Of a stretch of 34,140 nucleotides of DNA, positions 28,663 to 34,140 are shown in pieces. Location: positions 1 through 34,140 of the forward strand of contig JANQJJ010000241.1 in the NCBI GenBank assembly GCA_028281725.1, given 5' to 3'. The notes beneath the pieces were generated by a model, which had not been told where the DNA came from, did no database searches, and was given only the letters and a program-made list of their open reading frames with translations. Source of the DNA: Pirellulaceae bacterium. GTDB taxonomy: Bacteria > Planctomycetota > Planctomycetia > Pirellulales > Pirellulaceae. Every line of letters starts with the position of its first letter. The first letter of the stretch is position 1. Position numbers and translations under genes: made by a program.

Positions 28663-28917
28663 TGTTGTTTTCCTAGACTTCTTCGTTTGAACAACGCCCA
28701 TTCAAACCGTGAATTGTTGGTTTCGGAGTGCTACGGTGGCTGACCGCACAAAGTCATCTGAACTCGACTGGGGCAATAAGCATGCGATGCCCCAGTCGAG
28801 TGTGAGGAGAACCTACAGCAACCACGGCGCCGACTGCAACCAGCGTGACCTTGAAATGCCCCGCATGCGCTGAGTTGCCAGAATCGGGTCCTCAAATCTG
28901 CGATCACAGTATAGCGA

Positions 28918-30822
28918 TCACTGCGCGAGTTGGGTCGAAGTATCCACTGACTTCTGGGTAAAGGCTTCCATCTCCACCAATTTCCAATGTTCGCCTGTGT
29001 CACGAACATCAAAACGGGCTCGGTAAACCACGTCCCGCTCGTGGACATGCCCCCAATGTTCAACGCGCCCCAACACCTTCCAAGAACAATTGACTCCAAA
29101 ACCGTCTGGATCCTGCCGTTGCAAGTTTTTCGAAGCGGGCGTTGTCCGACTGACGTCAAGCCTCTGTACCAAGTCGATCCGCGCCGTGGCGCCGCCGTCA
29201 TCCTCGGTCGCGAGTCCCTGACGTATCTCCAAATAGATTCGGCGTAAGAGATCTCCTTCAACGCTCGTTGCCAACCCGTCGTAAATCGACTCTTCGGTGC
29301 GACGTCGGAAAGCCGCATAGACGTTGTCATGCAGTTGCTCAAACACGTCCTCGGCAACTTTGTCGGTCACGGGCAAATGGGACGGCATTGCCAGGCGGTC
29401 GCCAACCTGTCCCCAAACAACTCCAGCGACGATCGTGCAAAGTCCCGCCGCAACGGCTAATCGAACTCGACGCATTGCAGCCGACGCCAGGGCGGCTATC
29501 GCGCAGAGGCCCCCAACAATTACCACCGCGACGGACAACCATTTCGAATCGGACTTTTGCCGCGTCGCCACCACGGGAGCGATGGGAGCAGGCGAACGCC
29601 ATTCTTTGGGGCGAGTCCACTTGAGTACGTTGCGCTGCCCGAGTCGGCTCAAGTTCTCACGAACTGGCTTGCCTTGCCCCATGATTGCCGCAGAGACGGA
29701 CCAAACAGCGTTGTTGAACCGATTCCAAGTCAGCTCCATCGATTGTGGCGCCTCGTCCGATCGGTAGCTCAGGATCAGCGCGACTCTCGCGTTCGCAACC
29801 GGTACAACTCGACGCTTCGACGGGATGGCAAAGTCGGTCATGTCCAAGCCGTAGAAATCGCATCGCTGGACGATCGGCTTGCGCAGCATGCCGTCAATCT
29901 TCAATGGATTTCCAGAAGCGAAGTAGCCTTCAATCTGCTGCCGCGCCAAATCCTGTTCCGTCAGATCCAGCAGAGGATCGTCGTCGCGGGTCAGGAGCAG
30001 ATCTTCATCTAACGATAGATATGGGGCCAAGATTTCGTGGCGAACTTCAAAGTCGTCAATGTAAAGAAACGAGTAAACTCGACTGTAATTTGTGATTCCC
30101 AATAGCGACTGCTTCTCGCGCTGCTCCCACTGGCGGCGTTCTTCGTCACTGGCCTCTGGTGACAAAGGTGGACTATCCCAATTGACTCTCATCGAATAGG
30201 GCACGTGTGGCAGCAGAGTGTGTTCCAGCGCCGCTCCGCCGCCTTGCTGTTTGATTTCCAGCTGCGTTTCGGAAGGAAGCACGGCCTCTTCGTCCGTGAA
30301 CATTTGCGTAAAGGTGAGAAACTCCGGCGGCTGGTTAAACACGTACTGAAGCTCAAAGACCAATTGATGGCCCATCAGATCCGACAGCGGAACACCTTCT
30401 GCCGGCAGTTCGTACGCGGCGACGCCCACACCTTGTGCCATGAATCGATTTCCCTCGACATCGGTGATTTCAAATCGCTGAGCCAGGAACTGCTCGTGCA
30501 GTTGGATGCCCTGGCGAATCACCGATAGGTCCAGGAAGTCCTCGCGATTGGGTTGTAGTTGATGAAAAAGGTAGAGATCCTCAAGGAATACTTCGATCCG
30601 CACATCTGCCGACTCGGGTGTCAAGTAAACCGAGGCCCGCGTGATCGAGATCGGATGCGAAGCTTGCGCTTCCTCGGCCACATGGTCAGCATCTGCCATC
30701 GACCCGGCAACCGCCAATACCCAGACCGTGGCTGAGAAGACCAGCGCGCGGCTTGACCGAGACGGCAGACAGTGGCGTTTTTCACAGACGAGTTTGCGAT
30801 CGAACCAAGCGGACGGGCTCAC
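28918..30822 (-). CDS. Large exported/membrane protein of unknown function
   Basis: 634 aa ORF with N-terminal signal-like segment and two central TM segments (WLSVAVVIVGGLCAIAALASAAM, LAVAAGLCTIVAGVVWG); start overlaps the upstream MBL gene stop by 4 bp (ATGA). Confidence 0.75.
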   Translation of the reverse strand: MSPSAWFDRKLVCEKRHCLPSRSSRALVFSATVWVLAVAGSMADADHVAEEAQASHPISITRASVYLTPESADVRIEVFLEDLYLFHQLQPNREDFLDLSVIRQGIQLHEQFLAQRFEITDVEGNRFMAQGVGVAAYELPAEGVPLSDLMGHQLVFELQYVFNQPPEFLTFTQMFTDEEAVLPSETQLEIKQQGGGAALEHTLLPHVPYSMRVNWDSPPLSPEASDEERRQWEQREKQSLLGITNYSRVYSFLYIDDFEVRHEILAPYLSLDEDLLLTRDDDPLLDLTEQDLARQQIEGYFASGNPLKIDGMLRKPIVQRCDFYGLDMTDFAIPSKRRVVPVANARVALILSYRSDEAPQSMELTWNRFNNAVWSVSAAIMGQGKPVRENLSRLGQRNVLKWTRPKEWRSPAPIAPVVATRQKSDSKWLSVAVVIVGGLCAIAALASAAMRRVRLAVAAGLCTIVAGVVWGQVGDRLAMPSHLPVTDKVAEDVFEQLHDNVYAAFRRRTEESIYDGLATSVEGDLLRRIYLEIRQGLATEDDGGATARIDLVQRLDVSRTTPASKNLQRQDPDGFGVNCSWKVLGRVEHWGHVHERDVVYRARFDVRDTGEHWKLVEMEAFTQKSVDTSTQLAQ

Positions 30823-32738
30823 CTTGCCGGCTCCTGGTATGTCAAATATGCGTCACACCATTCGCGAACATGCATTCCGTCGGTTTGAATGTCCGCCGTC
30901 AGGACTCGCCAAGAAGGTCCTTCCCAAGTACCTGTCGCTTTAATTCGTATTGATGCCTTCCCGATCTTCCCTGGCTGAACCGTAATCACTGGGGACAATG
31001 CGTCGGATGTAGCGACGTTTTCTGGAAGGTTGAACGTGAGCTCGTACCTGCGAGGATGGTTCGAATGATTCACGACGCGCAGCTCCATTCTCTTCACTTC
31101 GCTTTCTGACAAAGCCTCACTCCGCGGATAGAGAGCAGCCCATTGCTCGTCCACAGCGTAGTTGGTGTCATCCCAGGCGACTGTTTCGCGAATCAAGTCT
31201 CGCCGCTTTCGGTACCGGCTCGTCAAATAGTCCATCTCCTTTTTGTTGAATTGAAAGACGTGGCGAATGTGCTCGTTGATCAACCAACAGTCGCCCGCGT
31301 CCCCCACTTTCTTGAGGCAAAGCAGGTATCCTTCGTCGTCATGGAGCAGGTTTCGATTGAGAACGCAGTAGTCATCGAACCCTGAGGGAGCGAAGGCGTC
31401 TCCGATAAAGAAGACCGGCTTCTCTCCCGGTTTCTCGACCAGCATCGCCCCATGATAGTACGCTTGGCCCGGGAAGAAATGGAATGTAAACGTGTATTCA
31501 TGCCACTTCATCCTGGCGCCATCGCCCATCCTCTTCACACTCTTAATCGGGTTTCCGGTCATCGCGGGCAAATGATAGGCCGCCGGACGTTCGAGCACAT
31601 CCGAGTATTGTTCGGTGGCGTAAACAGGACACTGGAACGCCTCGGCCGCTTCCTGAACGGCATCAGTGTGGTCATCGTGAAAATGAGTGACAAAAATGCC
31701 TTCCACGTTGTCCACTGCCTCTTGATTGATCAAGTCTTGAATCGCCTCGATCACTCGGTTCGAACCACAGTCGAGCAAAAATCCGGCGCCAGTGTCCGAC
31801 AAGATCAACCGGCTTGTGGAGTTTTCGTAGATCCAATTCGGTGTCTTCTCATGCTTGCAGTACGGCATCAACTCAATCTTTGCGTCGCGCCCCAAAACAC
31901 GTTGCCCGCACGCTCGCATCCGGTCCTCTTTGAAGTACCAATGCAAAGCGTTGGTTGATAGGTAGTTGTGGTAGATCGACTGCACGCGCCCGCGAAGCTT
32001 CGCGGCAGCTGCCGACGGGTCATGAATGATTGGCCCACGCGCGGGAACTGCCACATCCAGCTTAGCGCCGATGATGCGATCCAAACTGGCGACGAGGTCG
32101 GCTAGCCTCGCCCCGTAGCCATGATAGCCGCGAATCTGCGCCGCTGGGATGGCGTCTTGATAGCTGTACAAATCGAGCAGCTTGCCATCGCCGTAGATTA
32201 GATCCCCGATAAAACCAATGCGTTTGCCATCCAACTCCGCCACGTAACTGACCGCCCCGCGTGTGAAACCTGGCGTCTCCAGAACTTCAAACGAAGTTCC
32301 TGAAAGCCGAATCTTATCTCCGGCTTGGACCCACCGTTTAACAGGCCAGGAATTGGCCGGAACTTTTGTCGTTTGTTGGGCATAGTCGTGGTAGCGTGCG
32401 ACCGGAAATCGTCCCCAGTACTCGGCTCCCTTTTCCAACAAATCACGTTCCCTCGCCGGAGCGATTACTTCGGCCGATTCGGCAGCCTTTCTCGCCCTCC
32501 AAACCACGTCCCGGCGGCCGTGAGTGAGTAAGACCTGATTGACTGGTTGATCCCAACCATAGACGGCGACCGCCCCCAGAGTCGAGCGAACACACACCGC
32601 ATTGATAGCGCCAAGTTCTACTTCGCATGACTTGGTTAACTGTATCACCTCGGCAGGCAACCGCTCCCAAGACGTCAGTGTCGTCATACACAGAACGGCC
32701 GCTAGAACGGCGCGACGAGGAGGTTGCATGAATGTCAC
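30819..32738 (-). CDS. Secreted tandem metallo-beta-lactamase-fold protein (degenerate N-terminal, canonical C-terminal MBL domain, then Ig-like region)
   Basis: C-terminal MBL motif FVTHFHDDHTDAV, IGDAFAPSG; N-terminal MBL-like landmarks VLLTHGRRDVVW, LETPGFTRGAVSY, FIGDLIYGD, VPARGPII lacking several His ligands. Confidence 0.85.
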   Translation of the reverse strand: MTFMQPPRRAVLAAVLCMTTLTSWERLPAEVIQLTKSCEVELGAINAVCVRSTLGAVAVYGWDQPVNQVLLTHGRRDVVWRARKAAESAEVIAPARERDLLEKGAEYWGRFPVARYHDYAQQTTKVPANSWPVKRWVQAGDKIRLSGTSFEVLETPGFTRGAVSYVAELDGKRIGFIGDLIYGDGKLLDLYSYQDAIPAAQIRGYHGYGARLADLVASLDRIIGAKLDVAVPARGPIIHDPSAAAAKLRGRVQSIYHNYLSTNALHWYFKEDRMRACGQRVLGRDAKIELMPYCKHEKTPNWIYENSTSRLILSDTGAGFLLDCGSNRVIEAIQDLINQEAVDNVEGIFVTHFHDDHTDAVQEAAEAFQCPVYATEQYSDVLERPAAYHLPAMTGNPIKSVKRMGDGARMKWHEYTFTFHFFPGQAYYHGAMLVEKPGEKPVFFIGDAFAPSGFDDYCVLNRNLLHDDEGYLLCLKKVGDAGDCWLINEHIRHVFQFNKKEMDYLTSRYRKRRDLIRETVAWDDTNYAVDEQWAALYPRSEALSESEVKRMELRVVNHSNHPRRYELTFNLPENVATSDALSPVITVQPGKIGKASIRIKATGTWEGPSWRVLTADIQTDGMHVREWCDAYLTYQEPAR

Positions 32739-32889
32739 CAGGATTTAACCGTAGCTCGGGTATGTGATTTAATTTGTTCTAACGCCGTCCTGTCACCCCG
32801 ACTGAAAGGACCAACAGCCCTACGCCAACTTCCGGCCGAGAGCTATTTCATTGGTGAGCGGGGGGTACCCAGTAATCGGTTTTCAACCT

Positions 32890-33828
32890 TCACTGGGGCC
32901 CTGCCAGTAACCGATCCAGTTTTCGGTCGAGTTGCTGGAGCATCATTGATTGATATTCTTGATGCGAGAGCAGCTGCGTTTCGCCGTAGGAAAGATACGA
33001 TTTTATTGCTTCGCCAGCGTGTCGCGAATCCGCACTGCGGCAAAACCAGGAAGCTTCGGCCAAGTCGATTGATGGCGACGTCAGGAGTTGGAAATAGTCA
33101 GCTGTGATCGGCAACCGATGCTTGATTCGGATACTGCAAATCTCAGCCAGCCGGTCCGCCGCTTTTTTGCGAGATTGCTCCACGTGCGCCTGAATCTTGG
33201 CAGGATCGCAGCCAGTCGCAGTCAAGACATCTGACTCGATGTCTTCGATAGCAATGCCGGATGAGATCCATCGTAGATCCTGCACAACGTCAAATAACTC
33301 GTACTCGGCAGTATCATCGACATCACTAAACTCGAGTGTCGAATCCATCCAGTCGTACAGTTGTCCCCAAGTCTCGAAAACAGCTGTCAGACAACGTGCA
33401 AGAGGAGTCAGTTCGCAAGTGTCTTCGTCTCCACCTTCCCACTGAGATTCCGGTGCGATAGCAGGAATCTCAGCGCCCAGGTCAAGCAATTCTTCAAGCA
33501 CATGCCACAAGTACAATGCGGGCTCGTCGTTGCTTAGATCGCGAAGTGAGTCACCCCATTCCAAATCTTTCCACAGCTCTCGAAAGTACTGATACCACGC
33601 ATCCGCGTTCTCTTTGGTCTCTGCGAACATCGCCCAGCCCTCGCTCACCGTTTCAAACAATCCGGCCAGCTTCATCAATTGCTCTTGCCGCTCCAGAGGA
33701 AGATACTCACCTCGCTTCCATTTGGTGATTTGCGCGCGGCTGACACCCAGTTTTTGGGCCAAGTCGGCTTGGTTGTAGCCACCCTTGTTTGTGATGTAAT
33801 CAATCAGATTCCTTTCACATACGCTCAT
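32890..33828 (-). CDS. XRE-family HTH regulator with long C-terminal domain of unknown function
   Basis: HTH QADLAQKLGVSRAQITKWKRGEYLPLERQEQLMKLAGL at N-terminus; 312 aa; purine-rich RBS upstream of ATG 33828. Confidence 0.88.
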   Translation of the reverse strand: MSVCERNLIDYITNKGGYNQADLAQKLGVSRAQITKWKRGEYLPLERQEQLMKLAGLFETVSEGWAMFAETKENADAWYQYFRELWKDLEWGDSLRDLSNDEPALYLWHVLEELLDLGAEIPAIAPESQWEGGDEDTCELTPLARCLTAVFETWGQLYDWMDSTLEFSDVDDTAEYELFDVVQDLRWISSGIAIEDIESDVLTATGCDPAKIQAHVEQSRKKAADRLAEICSIRIKHRLPITADYFQLLTSPSIDLAEASWFCRSADSRHAGEAIKSYLSYGETQLLSHQEYQSMMLQQLDRKLDRLLAGPQ

Positions 33829-33844
33829 AGATGCTCCCCCTTTT

Positions 33845-33897
33845 CTTGTTAAGTAAATCAGTGCGAGTAATTAACTTAACAAGATCGACCGGTTAAG
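33845..33897. promoter_or_regulatory. Candidate autoregulatory operator upstream of the XRE gene
   Basis: Perfect 10-bp inverted repeat CTTGTTAAGT (33845-33854) / ACTTAACAAG (33874-33883) plus an extra GGTTAAG half-site (33891-33897). Confidence 0.6.
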
Positions 33898-33966
33898 ACA
33901 ACTCTTGATGGGCGTGGATTTCCGTCGTTTTTCACATCACTATTGTGGAGTGACTGGCTCTGGCCT

Positions 33967-34140
33967 ATGGAATTCCTTAAACAGCAGCTCGGGCAAGCAC
34001 AGGAGGCCTCAGCAAGTGTCACTCCCCCTTTTACCGATCCAAATATCTTCGGCCATCGTTACGGTGCTTCTATGGTGGCTTTATGCGTCAATCTCGCGGG
34101 TGTGATTCCCTATCGCACGGTTTCCAAGGCCTTGCAAATC
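33967..34140 (+). CDS. Partial ORF running off window end, unknown product
   Basis: ATG at 33967 opens MEFLKQQLGQAQEASASVTPPFTDPNIFGHRYGASMVALCVNLAGVIPYRTVSKALQI with no stop to 34140; absent from the ORF track because it is open-ended. Confidence 0.45.
   Translation, partial: MEFLKQQLGQAQEASASVTPPFTDPNIFGHRYGASMVALCVNLAGVIPYRTVSKALQI

Noticed and set aside
1-34140. tRNA, rRNA, CRISPR arrays, prophage or intact transposase
   Set aside because: I read for T-loop-like GTTCGAATC patterns, regularly spaced direct repeats and transposase/integrase motifs and found none; a tRNAscan/Infernal run would be needed to exclude small RNAs.

Overview
The window looks like ordinary chromosomal DNA from a Planctomycetota bacterium, probably Pirellulaceae-like. 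That assignment is inferred from gene content (DUF1501, sulfatase, DUF1573, ABC-2/CPBP fusion), not from a search. I support about 21 complete protein-coding genes plus partial genes at both window edges. Minus-strand genes: esterase, ferritin-like protein, propeller/di-heme cytochrome, NatAB-like ABC transporter, sulfatase, metzincin, CMD-cupin-DoxX operon, PhyH, NRAMP, M28 peptidase, a large unknown protein, a tandem MBL protein and an XRE regulator. Plus-strand genes: two GT39-like membrane glycosyltransferases flanking a secreted trio (DUF1573 lipoprotein, 12-Cys protein, C-terminally anchored protein), a MocR regulator and an accessory SecA paralogue. No tRNA, rRNA, CRISPR or intact transposase was recognised. 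The best leads are: the glycosyltransferase-flanked secreted cassette (9998-16672); the translationally coupled pair of an unknown membrane protein and a tandem degenerate/active metallo-beta-lactamase protein (28918-32738); the short divergent SecA paralogue; a signal-peptide-less metzincin; a 137-bp palindromic MITE/REP-like element (26417-26553); and two clear operator-like repeat arrays (19867-19918 and 33845-33897). None is proven to be a new system. They are candidates from reading the sequence.
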